Positions 1 to 9,905 of a stretch of 64,000 bases of DNA are shown here, piece after piece. Location of the stretch: assembly GCA_022842595.1 (NCBI GenBank), contig JALHPF010000020.1, positions 1 to 64,000 on the forward strand, written 5' to 3'. The notes beneath the pieces are model-generated. The model made no database searches, had not been told where the DNA came from, and saw nothing but the letters and a program-made list of their open reading frames with translations. How positions within the stretch are numbered: the first letter of the stretch is position 1; each line of letters opens with the position of its first letter. A program made the position numbers and the translations under genes. The stretch is from Rubrivivax sp. (lineage in GTDB: Bacteria > Pseudomonadota > Gammaproteobacteria > Burkholderiales > Burkholderiaceae_C).

Positions 1-141
1 CCCGCACCCCGTACAGCCCCTGTCTACACTTCAGACGCCGCGTTACCACGGCGCCCGCAAGACTCGGTCCCGGCCTGCCCGCTACGGCTTTGGCCAGATG
101 GGACTCTCACCCACAAGCAATCGTTAGCTTTGCATGACGTA
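1..141 (-). other. possible group II intron 5' segment, cut by window edge
   Basis: Read on the minus strand, this stretch has the run AGCTAACGATTGCTTG, then GGTGAGAGTCCC, and further on GTAACGCGGCGTCTGAAGTG. That order resembles the structured 5' domains of bacterial group II introns. If so, the intron would begin near 141 (GTACGTC on the minus strand) and run left out of the window. No maturase is visible, so this is inference from a remembered pattern. It could instead be another structured non-coding element. Confidence 0.25.
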
Positions 142-171
142 CTCCCAGGAAGTGGTGTAAGTCCTTGAGTG

Positions 172-228
172 CGCGGCAGGTCGCGGAGGGTGAAGCCCGT
201 AGGGCGTAACCCGTAGCGAGCTGCCGCG
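172..228. repeat. strong stem-loop (13-bp imperfect arms)
   Basis: The arms CGCGGCAGGTCGC (172-184) and GCGAGCTGCCGCG (216-228) are complementary except for one base. The loop holds a second stem, GGGT..GCCC paired with GGGC..ACCC. No T-run follows on either strand, so it is not an ordinary intrinsic terminator. It sits just upstream of the HEPN gene and beside the possible intron segment, and may be the edge of a mobile or rearranged element. Confidence 0.6.
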
Positions 229-346
229 CGGCGGCGGCCGTCCCAGGTGGGGTGGCCATCGTGGTCCCGGATAAGGTTGAGGTGCGACCCACCAACCTGT
301 TCCAAGGAAATTCCACGATGACCTCCTTCGCGAAACTGGCGCCATC

Positions 347-994
347 GTGCGAGACAACGTACATGGTCTAGACGTGTTCGAAGACGACCCGCGCGTCGTG
401 TTCTTCGCCATCAGCGGGGCCGGCACAGTACGTGCGAACCCAGAGCCATTCCTGCCGCTGGTCGCTGAGCTTCATGACCAGACTCATGTACTTTCCGAGC
501 AGTCGCGAGATGTGCTTTTGCTCTTGAACTATGCATTGATGCGTCCGGAGCCCGTTGCACAGATCATTTTCGCGTTCTCTGCTGTCGAGTCGCTGGGGCA
601 AGATTTGAGTTGGTCAGATGGTCAGCGAAACCTCTTGGCTCACCTTGCTCAAATCGCAGTCCAGTCGAGTCTTGCTGCACCTGACGAGCGCCAAGAGGTG
701 GCTGACGCCATGAGCAAGTCGTTGCATCGTCTGACGCTACGTCAAGGTGTCATGCGCCTGCTCAGCTCGATCGGCTTGCAGCACCTCCAGCGTCCATGGG
801 ATGAACTCTATGGTGAGCGGAGCACTCTCGTACATGGCCTGCGGCCCCGGCCAGGAGCGGACTACTCTGACTTGGCTCACCGTGCGGTGACGCTCTGCGG
901 CCACATCCTTCTCAAGGCGATTGCCAAGGAAATTCAGGCGGCCGATCGGCATGCCGAGATCTACTTTCCGGTTGCCGTCGATCGCCAATGCTGA
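347..994 (+). CDS. orphan HEPN-domain protein (Apea-like), 5' end probably lost
   Basis: This 215-residue soluble protein is read from a GTG. Near the C-terminus (about 158-163) it carries RSTLVH within YGERSTLVHG, which fits the R-x4-H signature of HEPN domains, especially the Apea-like family. Many HEPN proteins are RNases in toxin-antitoxin or defence systems, but no nucleotidyltransferase or other partner is seen. The frame stays open upstream to a stop at 278-280 and reads like coding sequence (FHDDLLRETGAIV) without any ATG or GTG, so the natural N-terminus was probably removed by a rearrangement. Codon use is less GC-biased than in neighbouring genes, which suggests acquired DNA. It may be a 5'-truncated remnant. 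The RNase role is inferred from the motif only. Confidence 0.6.
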   Translation: MRDNVHGLDVFEDDPRVVFFAISGAGTVRANPEPFLPLVAELHDQTHVLSEQSRDVLLLLNYALMRPEPVAQIIFAFSAVESLGQDLSWSDGQRNLLAHLAQIAVQSSLAAPDERQEVADAMSKSLHRLTLRQGVMRLLSSIGLQHLQRPWDELYGERSTLVHGLRPRPGADYSDLAHRAVTLCGHILLKAIAKEIQAADRHAEIYFPVAVDRQC

Positions 995-1384
995 GAGGAG
1001 TGCGAAGTAGATGCGCTCTTCGAGCGCTTGGCGATTAAATTCGCTAGTCAGGCGTCAAGCGGGATCGAACAAACGGTAGCTGGATGAAATCAACCAGCTT
1101 CGTTGGCAGCGGCTCGAGGTCCTCTGGCATCGACATTTCAGCTTCCGCGCTGCCCGCGCCGGTTGTGCGGGTGGGTGGGTATCGCGTTCCCTGAACCGCT
1201 CATGGTGGGTCGGTGCCGTCGCTGCGGCGTTTCGATGGTCTACACTCTCCACCCGATTAAGCAGGGCACCTGACCGGGTAACTTTCCGGGTAACTGGCGG
1301 GGCAAGAAACGCGGAAAGCGAGCATTCATGCGGCTTTCCAGCCGCAGTGTGAGTGACCCCGGTCCAGATCTTTCATTTTCCCCA
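995..1384. other. intergenic stretch without convincing gene
   Basis: No frame here has good coding character. The only pattern noted is the direct repeat CCGGGTAACT at 1274-1283 and 1286-1295. A 30-codon minus-strand reading frame (MSMPEDLEPLPTKLVDF...) lies around 1042-1134, but it is too short to support as a gene. Together with the left end, this forms a poorly coding flank around the HEPN gene. Confidence 0.5.
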
Positions 1385-1624
1385 ATGGCCAAACTCGCTC
1401 CCCGCCTTTCGGCGGAAGAAATCCGGAGCGTGGTTGCGCTGGCTTGGGACGACCGGCCGCCGTTTGCGGCGGTCATGACCCGGCATGGCATCTCGCCTGG
1501 GCAGGTGGTGGCCCTGATGCGGCGTGAACTCACGCCCAACGCATTCAAGCTCTGGTCCGCCCGTGGCCGGGCCAAACCTGCGGCCAAGGCGCCGGTCAGC
1601 CGCCCTCGCGGTGGTAAGCGGTAA
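1385..1624 (+). CDS. DUF2805 / TIGR03643 family small protein
   Basis: This 79-residue protein has the pattern [20 protein letters not shown], then [18 protein letters not shown] and NAFKLW. That matches the small TIGR03643/DUF2805 family, whose function is unknown but whose MRR and FKLW blocks are strongly conserved. The ATG at 1385 is chosen over an upstream ATG at 1328 because family members begin just before the LS-x-EE segment and the extra 19 residues look unstructured. The basic tail ([20 protein letters not shown]) could contact nucleic acid; that is inference. Its 3' end overlaps the convergent fbp gene by 29 bp. Confidence 0.8.
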   Translation: MAKLAPRLSAEEIRSVVALAWDDRPPFAAVMTRHGISPGQVVALMRRELTPNAFKLWSARGRAKPAAKAPVSRPRGGKR

Positions 1625-2606
1625 CCCGCTCGACCTCGTTCTTCGACCCCAGCACCACGCTCACCCGCTCATGCAGCTTCGTCGGCTGCAGGTCCAGGAT
1701 GCGTTCCTTGGCATTCGTTGCCGCGCCGCCGGCCTGTTCGACGAGGAAGGCCATCGGGTTCGCCTCGTACATCAGCCGCAGCTTGCCTGGCTTTTCGGGC
1801 TCACGCTGGTCCCAGGGGTAGATGAAGACGCCGCCGCGGGTGATGAGCCGGTGCACGTCGGCCACCATGCTGCCCACCCAGCGCATGTTGAAGTCCTTGG
1901 CGCGCGGGCCGGTCTTGCCGGCCAGGCATTCGTCGATGTAGCGTTTCATTGGCGGGGCCCAATGGCGCATGTTCGACATGTTGACGGCGAATTCCTGCGT
2001 GTCTTCCGGGATGCGGATGTCGCTGTCCGTCAGCACCCAGCTGCCGGTTTCGCGGTCCAGCGTGAACATCGCCAGACCGCTGCCCACCGTCAGCACGAGG
2101 GTGGTCTGGGGGCCATAGACGCAGTAGCCGGCCGCGGCTTGCTGCTTGCCGGGCTGCAGGAAGTCTTCCTCGCTGATGCCGCGTGCATGGCCGATCTTGC
2201 GCAGCACGCTGAAGATGGTGCCGATGCTGATGTTCACGTCGATGTTGCTGCTGCCGTCCAGCGGGTCGAACAGCAGCATGTATTCGCCTTGCGGGTAGCG
2301 GTTGGGCACCACGTGGATGCTGTCCATCTCCTCGCTGGCCATCGCTGCCAGGTGGCCGCCCCATTCGTTGGCCTCGATCAGCACTTCGTTGCTGATGACG
2401 TCCAGCTTCTTCTGGACTTCACCCTGCACGTTGTCGGTGCCGGCCGTGCCCAGCACATCACCGAGTGCGCCCTTGTTGACGGCGATGGCGATGCGCTTGC
2501 ACGCCCGTGCCACCACCTCGATGAGCAGGCGCAGTTGCGCCGGGATGGTGCCGTGCTCACGCTGCTGCTCGACGAGGTACTGCGTCAGGCTGATGCGCTT
2601 GCTCAT
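1596..2606 (-). CDS. fbp: fructose-1,6-bisphosphatase, class 1
   Basis: This cytosolic enzyme hydrolyses fructose 1,6-bisphosphate to fructose 6-phosphate in gluconeogenesis and, where present, the Calvin cycle. The protein is 336 residues, normal for class 1. It shows the metal-binding signature [19 protein letters not shown], and near the C-terminus GGVFIYPWD followed by [17 protein letters not shown]. The start is the ATG giving [16 protein letters not shown] longer frame reaches 2855 but lies inside pepN. The start overlaps the pepN stop as ATGA, so translation is probably coupled to pepN. No fructose-bisphosphate aldolase or other Calvin gene is nearby. Confidence 0.97.
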   Translation of the reverse strand: MSKRISLTQYLVEQQREHGTIPAQLRLLIEVVARACKRIAIAVNKGALGDVLGTAGTDNVQGEVQKKLDVISNEVLIEANEWGGHLAAMASEEMDSIHVVPNRYPQGEYMLLFDPLDGSSNIDVNISIGTIFSVLRKIGHARGISEEDFLQPGKQQAAAGYCVYGPQTTLVLTVGSGLAMFTLDRETGSWVLTDSDIRIPEDTQEFAVNMSNMRHWAPPMKRYIDECLAGKTGPRAKDFNMRWVGSMVADVHRLITRGGVFIYPWDQREPEKPGKLRLMYEANPMAFLVEQAGGAATNAKERILDLQPTKLHERVSVVLGSKNEVERVTAYHREGG

Positions 2607-5281
2607 GTCGATTCCAGTGCCTTGGTGACGATCTCGCGAACGTCGTTGCTGAGATCGGGTTTGGCCGCCACGCGGCTGATGGCTTCGCGCGCCGCGCTGC
2701 GGTAGGGCTCGGCCAGTGCGGCCCAGCGGTCCATCACACGGGCCAGGCGGCCAGCCACCTGCGGGTTGACGGCGTCCAGCTCCAGCAGCTTGTCGGCCCA
2801 GAGCACATAACCGGCGGCGTCGCGGCGATGAAACGCCGCCGGGTTGGAAGCGCACAGGGTGATCAACAGGCTGCGCAAGCGGTTGGGGTTACGCAGCGAG
2901 AAGTCGGGGTGCGAAAGCAGGGCTCGGGCGCGCGCAAAGGCGCTGCCGGTGGCCTGGCCTCCGGTGCCCACGGGCTCGGGTGCGCGCGCCTGCAGCATGA
3001 ACCACTTGTCGAGCACCAGCGCGTCGCCGTGGGCCTCGGTGTGGAAGCGCTGCAGCGCGGCTTCGGCCAGTGGTGAATGGGCATCCGCCAGGGCCTGCAG
3101 GGCAGCCAGGCGGTCGGTCATGTTGCTGGCGTCCTTGCACTGCTGATAGGCGCGGCCGGGCCACACGACGTCGCCGGTGCGGACGGCATGCAGGCACAGC
3201 ATCTGCAGTGCCAGATTGGCCAGTGCGCGGCGGCCGGCCTGGGCACCGTCGGGGCTGTAGCCTTCACCGACGCGGTGTTGCTCGAAGGCCCACACCCAGT
3301 CGGCATGCAGACGTTCGGCCAGCTGCGCGCGCCATTGTTCGCGCACGGCGTGGATTCGTTGCGGGTCCACCTCGCGCTGCAGCGCTTCGGCCAGCTGACC
3401 TTCGGCGGGGGGCTGCAGAGCCAGTTCCTTGAAGGCCGGGTCCAGCCCGGGGTCGCGCAGCACGCTGCGCAGGCCCTGCAGCAAGGGCCCGCTGATCTGC
3501 AGTTCGTCCCGGCCGGCCACTGCGGCCAGCAGGGCACGCTCCATCAGGCGCTGCCCGGCTTCCCAGCGGTTGAAGGCATCGTGGTCATGGGCCAGCAGCA
3601 CCAGACGCGAGGCTTCGTCGAGCCCGTCGTCGAGATGCACCGGCGCCGAGAAGCCAGCCAGCAGCGACGGCACCGGCGCCTCGGCCACGTCGTCGAAGAC
3701 AAAGGTCTGACCCGCTTGTTCCAGCACCAGCAGGCGCGCGGGCACCAGCGGCCGGCCGTCGGCTGCGTACAGCGCCGTCATCACCGGGATGACGAAAGGC
3801 TGCTTGCTGGCCTGGCCCGGTGTCGCAGGCGTGTGCTGCGACAGCAGCAGCGTATAGCGCCGTGCTTCGGCGTCGTACCAGCCGCGGGCGCCCACCCGCG
3901 GCGTGCCCGACTGTGCATACCAGCGCTTGAAGGCGTCCAGCCGCGGGGCCAGCTGGCTGCCCGGGTTGGCATCGGCCAGGGCCTGGGCGAAGTCGTCGCA
4001 GGTGACGGCCTGGCCGTCATGGCGTTCGAAGTAGAGCTTCATGCCACGCGCAAAACCTTCGCGGCCCACCAGCGTGTGCATCATGCGCACGACCTCGGCG
4101 CCCTTTTCGTAGACGGTGGCGGTGTAGAAGTTGTTGATCTCGATGTAGCTGTCGGGGCGCACCGGGTGGGCCATCGGGCCGGCGTCTTCCGGGAACTGCA
4201 TGCTGCGCAGGCGCCGCACGTCGTCGATGCGCTTGACGGCACGGGCCGAGGCCGAGCCGGCCATGTCCATGCTGAATTCCTGGTCGCGGAAGACGGTCAG
4301 GCCTTCCTTCAGGCTCAGCTGGAACCAGTCGCGGCAGGTGATGCGGTTGCCGGTCCAGTTGTGGAAGTATTCGTGGGCGATGACGCTTTCGATGTCGGCG
4401 AAGTCGTTGTCGGTGGCGGTGTTGGCGGTGGCCAGCACGTACTTGGTGTTGAACAGGTTCAGGCCCTTGTTCTCCATCGCGCCGCCGTTGTAGTCCTCGA
4501 CGGCCACGACCATGTAGCGGTCCAGGTCCAGTGCCAGGCCGAAGCGCACTTCGTCCCACACCACGCTGGCCACCAGCGAATTCATCGCGTGTTCGGTCTT
4601 CTCCAGGTCGCCCGGGCGCACATACACCTGCAGCAGGTGCTGGCGGCCACCGCGGCTGGTGATGCGCTGTTCACGCGCCACCAGGCGGCCGGCCACCAGG
4701 GCAAACAGGTAGCTGGGCTTGGGGAAGGGGTCGTGCCACTTCGCGAAGTGGCGGCCGTTGTCCAGCGGCCCTTCCTCGAGCAGGTTGCCGTTGCTCAGCA
4801 GCACCGGGTATTTCGCCTTGTCGGCGCGAAGCGTCACCGTGTACTCGGCCATCACGTCGGGCCGGTCCAGGAAATAGGTGATGCGGCGGAAGCCTTCGGC
4901 CTCGCACTGTGTGAAGAAGCCGCCCTGGCTGGTGTACAAGCCCTGCAGCCGGCTGTTCTTGTCGGGGGCGCAGGTATTGCGGATCTCGAGCACGAAACTG
5001 TCGGCGTCGGGCGGGTTGTCGATGACGAGGTCACCGCCCTCGTGCCGGAAAGACACACTCAGGCCGTCGGCCTGCACGCGCAGCAGGGTCAGCTCGTCGC
5101 CGTGCAGGCGCAGCGGCCGATGCGGCTGGCCTTCGGCTCGCGTGGCACGTTCGACATGCATCTTGCTGCCGACGATGGTCTTGGCCGGATCCAGGTCGAA
5201 CGTGAGTTCAACGCGGCGGATGGTGTAGGCCGGCGCGACATAGTCTTCGCGTCGCACCAGGGAGGCAGGGCCTTCTCGCAT
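2603..5281 (-). CDS. pepN: aminopeptidase N (M1 family)
   Basis: This cytosolic zinc aminopeptidase removes N-terminal residues from peptides late in protein turnover. At 892 residues it has the usual length of proteobacterial PepN. The substrate-anchoring motif GGAMEN is followed by the zinc motif [14 protein letters not shown] (His303, Glu304, His307) and the third ligand Glu326 in LSLKEG. The start is ATG ([17 protein letters not shown]). The C-terminal two thirds are the alpha-helical domains typical of PepN. It lies 55 bp downstream of prfB on the same strand and overlaps fbp by 4 bp. The whole 2.7 kb is mirrored by a long antisense open frame, which is a GC-bias artefact. Confidence 0.97.
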   Translation of the reverse strand: MREGPASLVRREDYVAPAYTIRRVELTFDLDPAKTIVGSKMHVERATRAEGQPHRPLRLHGDELTLLRVQADGLSVSFRHEGGDLVIDNPPDADSFVLEIRNTCAPDKNSRLQGLYTSQGGFFTQCEAEGFRRITYFLDRPDVMAEYTVTLRADKAKYPVLLSNGNLLEEGPLDNGRHFAKWHDPFPKPSYLFALVAGRLVAREQRITSRGGRQHLLQVYVRPGDLEKTEHAMNSLVASVVWDEVRFGLALDLDRYMVVAVEDYNGGAMENKGLNLFNTKYVLATANTATDNDFADIESVIAHEYFHNWTGNRITCRDWFQLSLKEGLTVFRDQEFSMDMAGSASARAVKRIDDVRRLRSMQFPEDAGPMAHPVRPDSYIEINNFYTATVYEKGAEVVRMMHTLVGREGFARGMKLYFERHDGQAVTCDDFAQALADANPGSQLAPRLDAFKRWYAQSGTPRVGARGWYDAEARRYTLLLSQHTPATPGQASKQPFVIPVMTALYAADGRPLVPARLLVLEQAGQTFVFDDVAEAPVPSLLAGFSAPVHLDDGLDEASRLVLLAHDHDAFNRWEAGQRLMERALLAAVAGRDELQISGPLLQGLRSVLRDPGLDPAFKELALQPPAEGQLAEALQREVDPQRIHAVREQWRAQLAERLHADWVWAFEQHRVGEGYSPDGAQAGRRALANLALQMLCLHAVRTGDVVWPGRAYQQCKDASNMTDRLAALQALADAHSPLAEAALQRFHTEAHGDALVLDKWFMLQARAPEPVGTGGQATGSAFARARALLSHPDFSLRNPNRLRSLLITLCASNPAAFHRRDAAGYVLWADKLLELDAVNPQVAGRLARVMDRWAALAEPYRSAAREAISRVAAKPDLSNDVREIVTKALEST

Positions 5282-5336
5282 GCTTGTCTCTTGGTCGTGC
5301 AGGGCAACACTTTCGTGATTCGCCCCGGGCGGGCTG

Positions 5337-6441
5337 TCAGAGCCCCTGTTTCAGGCTGGCTTCGATGAACGGGTCGAGGTCGCCGTCCAGCACCTTCTGC
5401 GTGTTGCTGATCTCGACGTTCGTGCGCAGGTCCTTGATGCGGCTCTGGTCGAGCACGTAGCTGCGGATCTGGTGCCCCCAGCCGACATCGGTCTTGGTGT
5501 CTTCCAGCTTCTGCTGGGCTTCGAGCTGCTTGCGCATCTCGAAGTCGTACAGGCGCGAGCGTAGCCGCTTCCAGGCCACGTCGCGGTTGCTGTGCTGGCT
5601 GCGGCCGTCCTGGCACTGCACCACGATGCCGGTGGGAATGTGCGTCAGGCGCACCGCCGAATCGGTCTTGTTGATGTGCTGGCCGCCGGCGCCCGAGGCG
5701 CGGAAGGTGTCGGTGCGCACGTCCGACGGGTTGATGTCGATCTCGATCGTGTCGTCGACTTCCGGGTAAACGAACAGGCTGGCGAAGCTGGTGTGGCGGC
5801 CGCCGGCGCTGTCGAACGGGCTCTTGCGCACCAGGCGGTGCACGCCGGTCTCGGTACGCAGGTGGCCGAAGGCGTAGTCGCCCTCGATCTTCAGCGTGGC
5901 GCTCTTGATGCCGGCCACGTCGCCCGGCGTCTCGTCTTCCAGCGTGGCCGTGAAGCCCTTGCGTTCGGCGTACTTCAGGTACTGGCGCAGCAGCATGCCG
6001 GCCCAGTCGCAGGCTTCGGTGCCGCCGGCGCCGGCCTGGATGTCGATGAAGCAGTTGCCGGGGTCGGCCGGGTTGCTGAACATACGCCGGAATTCCAGGC
6101 TCTCGACGAGTTCACGCAGCTTGTGCGCTTCGCCTTCGATGGCGGCCAGGTCGTCGAGCGCGCCTTCGGCCTTGCTCATCTCGTAGAGCTCGAGGTTGTC
6201 CGACAGGTTGCTCTGCAGGTGGTCGACGGTCTCGACCACGGTTTCCAGCGTCTTCTTCTCGCGCCCCAGTTCCTGGGCGCGCTTGGGTTCGTTCCAGACC
6301 GCGGGGTTTTCCAGCGCGGCATTGACTTCGTTCAACCGCAGGGCTTTGCGATCGTAGTCAAAGATACCCCCGGAGCTGCTGGGTGCGGGTGCTCAGGTCG
6401 GCGAGCAGCGTGCCGATCGAGTTGATTTGTTCAGTGTCCAT
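5337..6441 (-). CDS. prfB: peptide chain release factor 2, programmed +1 frameshift
   Basis: RF2 recognises UGA and UAA stop codons and triggers peptidyl-tRNA hydrolysis on the ribosome. The gene is in two frames. A short leader from ATG at 6441 ([16 protein letters not shown]...RGYL) meets an in-frame TGA at 6358-6360. After slippage at CTTTGAC (6357-6363) the second frame gives [18 protein letters not shown] and continues to 5337. The GGGGGT run just before the slippery codon serves as the stimulating internal Shine-Dalgarno. The product is 367 residues. The stop-recognition tripeptide SPF ([11 protein letters not shown]) and the catalytic GGQ ([14 protein letters not shown]) are both present. 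Expression is autoregulated because low RF2 favours the frameshift. Confidence 0.97.
6357..6370 (-). promoter_or_regulatory. prfB +1 frameshift site with internal Shine-Dalgarno
   Basis: On the minus strand the sequence reads GGGGGTATCTTTGAC. A Shine-Dalgarno-like G-run precedes the slippery CTT codon by three bases, followed by the in-frame TGA and C. This is the arrangement known from Escherichia coli prfB, in which RF2 shortage lets the ribosome slip by +1. Confidence 0.93.
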
Positions 6442-6464
6442 GCCTCGTATTTTGGCATGCGGGT

Positions 6465-7418
6465 TCAGGCCAGGTGTTCGACGAGGGTGCGGGCCAGCGC
6501 CTCGGGCTGGTCGTGGTGCAGCATGTGACCGCAGGGCGAGAGCATCGCCCGCCGGACATAGGGCACTACCGCCAGCCGGGTTTCGAACTCGGCGCGTGGG
6601 TAGCGCTTGCCCCACCACTTGCCGACATCGGTCTGGTCGCCTTCGACCCACAGCACCGGGGCCTGGATGAGCCGCCAGGTGGCCAGCACCTCGTCCACCT
6701 GGTACAGCACCGGGTTCACGCGCTTGTGCGCGGGGTCGCCCAGGATCTGCCAGCGGCCGTCCGGCCCCGGGCGCGACCAGTGCGGCGCCAGCCAGGCAGC
6801 CTTGTCGGCGGGCAGCAGCGGGTTGTTCTTCATCAGGCGCTCTGCGACGGCCTGCACGCTGTCGTAGTCGCGCAGCTGGGCTGGGGCCTTGAGCTCGTCC
6901 AGCCACTGCAGCAGGCGCTGCGGGGCCTGCGCGGCCTCGGTTCGCGGCAGCCCGAAGCCTTCCAGGTTGACGAGCCGGCGGATGCGCTGCGGGCGCAAGG
7001 CTGCGTAGCTCATCACGACATTGCCGCCCATGCTGTGGCCCAGCAGGTCGACCTGGTTTGCCGCGGGTGACTCGGCCAGCACGATGTCGAGCAATGCGTC
7101 CAGGTCGGCCAGGTAGTCGGGAAACCAGTAGCTGTCGGCGGACGGCGTGTCGGTCAGGCCGAAGCCGCGCCAGTCGGCGGCCACGACAGTGCGGCCCGGG
7201 CCCTCGATGGCATGCAGCGCGTCGACCATGAACTGGAACGAGGCCGCGACGTCCATCCAGCCATGCATCAGCACCAGCGGCGGGCGCTCTGGCGTGGCCT
7301 GCGCCGGGTTGCCCCAGCAGCGCAGGTGGTAACGCAGGCCGCGTACGTCGACCCAGCGGTCGGTGGCGGGGCGTTGTTCGGTGTAGGGCGGGGCGGTCGC
7401 TGGAGAGCGTTCAGGCAT
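6465..7418 (-). CDS. alpha/beta hydrolase
   Basis: This 317-residue protein has the alpha/beta-hydrolase fold. LVLMHGWMDV carries the HG oxyanion motif near residue 52. The nucleophile elbow is LLGHSMGGN with Ser129. An acid is likely in VEGDQTD, and the catalytic His is in SPCGHMLHHDQPEA near the C-terminus. No signal peptide is seen, so it is probably cytosolic. The substrate cannot be told from sequence; an ester, lactone or epoxide is possible. It lies 11 bp downstream of copA and 23 bp upstream of prfB on the same strand, so it is probably read through from the nadC-copA promoter. The clustering gives no clear hint of pathway. Confidence 0.85.
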   Translation of the reverse strand: MPERSPATAPPYTEQRPATDRWVDVRGLRYHLRCWGNPAQATPERPPLVLMHGWMDVAASFQFMVDALHAIEGPGRTVVAADWRGFGLTDTPSADSYWFPDYLADLDALLDIVLAESPAANQVDLLGHSMGGNVVMSYAALRPQRIRRLVNLEGFGLPRTEAAQAPQRLLQWLDELKAPAQLRDYDSVQAVAERLMKNNPLLPADKAAWLAPHWSRPGPDGRWQILGDPAHKRVNPVLYQVDEVLATWRLIQAPVLWVEGDQTDVGKWWGKRYPRAEFETRLAVVPYVRRAMLSPCGHMLHHDQPEALARTLVEHLA

Positions 7419-7429
7419 GGCGGCCGAGG

Positions 7430-9895
7430 CTACGCGACGCGAGGCTGCGCCGCTGTCACTTCCGGGGCAGCAGCGGCCGCACGTGCAGGTGGCTGCCAGC
7501 GCCGCAGCAGCAGCGCATTGGCGACCACGCTGACGCTCGACAGGGCCATGGCCGCGCCGGCGAAGACCGGGTTCAGAAGGCCGAAGGCCGCCAGCGGCAG
7601 ACCGACGACGTTGTAGGCAAAGGCCCAGAAAAGACCGCGTTTCAGCGTGGCATAAGTGCGGCGCGAGATGTCCAGCGCATCGGCCACGCGCTCGGGGTCG
7701 CCCTGCATCAGCGTGATGCCGGCGGTTTCCATCGCCACGTCGGTGCCGGTGGCCATGGCGATGCCGACGTCGGCGGCGGCCAGCGCCGGTGCATCGTTGA
7801 TGCCGTCGCCGACCATCGCCACCACCTCGCCGGAGGCGCGCAGGGCCTGCACGGCAGCGGCCTTGTCGGCCGGAAGCACCTCGGCACGCACCTCGGTGAT
7901 GCCCAGGCTGCGGGCCACCGCCTCGGCGCTGCCATGGTTGTCGCCGGTCAGCAGCACGGTCTTCACGCCGAGTGCGTGCAGCCGGGCGACGGCGGCGCGG
8001 GCGCCGGGCTTGAGCGTGTCGCCGAAGGCCAGCAGGCCCAGCACCCGCGCCGGGGCCGGGCCGGGCCCGGTCTCGATCAGCCAGGACACGGTGCGCCCTG
8101 CTGCGGCCAGCCGCGCGCCGTCCGCCGCCAACGGGCCGGCATCGGCACCGCTTTCCAGCAGCAGCCTCGGGCTGCCCAGGGCCAGCACGCGGCCGTCCAG
8201 TTCGGCCTGCAAGCCGCGGCCGGGCAGGGCGGTGGTGCCGGAAACCGGCGCGGGCAAGATGCCGCGAGCGGTGGCCTGGGCCAGCACGGCGCGGGCCAGC
8301 GGGTGCTCGCTGGCCTGCTGCAGGCCAGCGGCCAGGCGCAGGAGTTCGTCGCCGCCGTTCGCCTGGGACGGGCGCAGTTCCACCAGCGTTGGCTGGCCGG
8401 CGGTGAGCGTGCCGGTCTTGTCGAAGGCCACCGTGGTCACGGCATGGGCCTGTTCCAGCGCGGCAGCGTCCTTGATGAGGATGCCGTGGCGCGCAGCCGC
8501 ACCCGTGCCCACCATGATGGCCGTGGGTGTGGCCAGGCCCAGTGCGCAGGGGCAGGCGATCACCAGCACCGACACCGCGTTGATGACGGCCTGTTCCCAG
8601 CCGGCGCCGGCCGCCAGCCAGCCCGCCAGGGTGAGCGCCGCGATGCCCAGCACCACCGGCACGAAGACCGCGCTGACGCGGTCCACCAGCCGCTGCACGG
8701 GGGCCTTGCCGGCCTGCGCGTTCTCGACCAGGCGGACGATGCGTGCCAGCGTCGTCTCGGCGCCCACGGCCAGGGTCTGAACCGTGAGCGCACCTTCGCC
8801 ATTGATGGCGCCGCCGGTGACGCGGTCACCCGGGCCCTTGGCCACGGGCAGGCTTTCGCCGGTGATCAGGGCTTCGTCGACATGGCTGCGGCCGACGAGC
8901 ACGCGGCCGTCGACCGCAATGCGCTCGCCTGGGCGCACCACCACGCTGTCGCCCACCTGCACCTCGTGCAGCGGCACTTCGACCTCGGTGCCGCTGCGCA
9001 GCACGCGCGCCGTGTCCGGCCGCAGCGCATTCAGCGCGCGGATCGCCGCTGTCGTCTGGCGCTTGGCGCGGCCTTCCAGCCATTTGCCCAGCAGCACCAG
9101 GGTGATGACGCTGGCCGAGGCCTCGAAGTAGAGGTGCGGCATGCCTGCATGCCCTGCATGCCGCAGCAGCAGCACCAGGCTCAGCCCGAAAGCGGCCGAC
9201 GTGCCCAGGGCCACGAGCAGGTCCATGTTGCCGGTGCCAGCCCGCAGCGCCAGCCAGCCAGCACGGTAGAAGCGCCAGCCCAGCACGACCTGCACCACGC
9301 CCGCCAGCAGCAGCTGCACCCAGCCAGGGGGCATGGCATGCACGCCGAACGGCTGGGCCAGCATCGGCGCCACCAGGGGCAAGGTCAATATGGCGGACAC
9401 GATCACGGCCCGACCTTCGCTGAGCCAGCGACCTGGCGCCTGCGGCTCCGCAGCCTTGCCTTCGTAGGACAGGGTGCGTGCGCGATAGCCGGCCTGTTGG
9501 ACGGCAGCCAGCAGCGCTTCCACCGGCACCGAGCCCAGCGCCGTGACATGGGCTTCTTCGGTGGCCAGGTTGACGCTGGCCGTCAGCACGCCCGGCGTCT
9601 TCAGCAGGGCCTTTTCGACCCGGCCGACGCAGGAAGCGCAGGTCATCTCGGCAATCTGCAGGCGCCAGCTCTGCCGGGGCACCTGGTAGCCGGCGCGTTC
9701 CACGGCAGTCACCAGGTCTGCGGCCGATGGTGCACTGCCGGCTGCGCCCGTGACGCGGGCGGTTTCCAGCGCCAGATTGACCTCGACCGTGGCCACGCCG
9801 ACCACCGAACGCAGCGCCTTTTCGACCCGGCCGGTGCAGGATGCGCAGGTCATGCCCGCGATCGGCACCTGCAGTTGCTGAGGCGCGGCCATCAT
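7430..9895 (-). CDS. copA: copper-exporting P1B-type ATPase
   Basis: This inner-membrane pump uses ATP to export Cu(I) from the cytosol. The 821-residue protein begins with two heavy-metal-associated domains, with GMTCASC (Cys17, Cys20) and EMTCASC (Cys86, Cys89). Transmembrane helices follow, with the ion-site motif CPC at 448-450 in [12 protein letters not shown]. The phosphorylation Asp492 lies in DKTGTLT, and the hinge motif is [13 protein letters not shown] rather than other P1B motifs supports Cu(I) or Ag(I). It starts 10 bp after nadC on the same strand. No copper-responsive MerR-type regulator or CopZ chaperone is adjacent, and no operator was recognised, so copper induction is not shown here. 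Confidence 0.93.
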   Translation of the reverse strand: MMAAPQQLQVPIAGMTCASCTGRVEKALRSVVGVATVEVNLALETARVTGAAGSAPSAADLVTAVERAGYQVPRQSWRLQIAEMTCASCVGRVEKALLKTPGVLTASVNLATEEAHVTALGSVPVEALLAAVQQAGYRARTLSYEGKAAEPQAPGRWLSEGRAVIVSAILTLPLVAPMLAQPFGVHAMPPGWVQLLLAGVVQVVLGWRFYRAGWLALRAGTGNMDLLVALGTSAAFGLSLVLLLRHAGHAGMPHLYFEASASVITLVLLGKWLEGRAKRQTTAAIRALNALRPDTARVLRSGTEVEVPLHEVQVGDSVVVRPGERIAVDGRVLVGRSHVDEALITGESLPVAKGPGDRVTGGAINGEGALTVQTLAVGAETTLARIVRLVENAQAGKAPVQRLVDRVSAVFVPVVLGIAALTLAGWLAAGAGWEQAVINAVSVLVIACPCALGLATPTAIMVGTGAAARHGILIKDAAALEQAHAVTTVAFDKTGTLTAGQPTLVELRPSQANGGDELLRLAAGLQQASEHPLARAVLAQATARGILPAPVSGTTALPGRGLQAELDGRVLALGSPRLLLESGADAGPLAADGARLAAAGRTVSWLIETGPGPAPARVLGLLAFGDTLKPGARAAVARLHALGVKTVLLTGDNHGSAEAVARSLGITEVRAEVLPADKAAAVQALRASGEVVAMVGDGINDAPALAAADVGIAMATGTDVAMETAGITLMQGDPERVADALDISRRTYATLKRGLFWAFAYNVVGLPLAAFGLLNPVFAGAAMALSSVSVVANALLLRRWQPPARAAAAAPEVTAAQPRVA

Positions 9896-9905
9896 GCCCT
9901 GCGCG

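Noticed and set aside
172-228. Integron attC site
   Set aside because: It lacks the conserved RYYYAAC/GTTRRRY core boxes, and no integron integrase is seen.
3077-5368. 763-codon open frame on the plus strand opposite pepN
   Set aside because: It mirrors pepN codon by codon and has no recognised motif; GC-rich codon bias leaves antisense frames open.
6358-6441. prfB read as a frameshifted pseudogene
   Set aside because: The in-frame TGA and CTTTGAC with an upstream G-run are the conserved RF2 control site.
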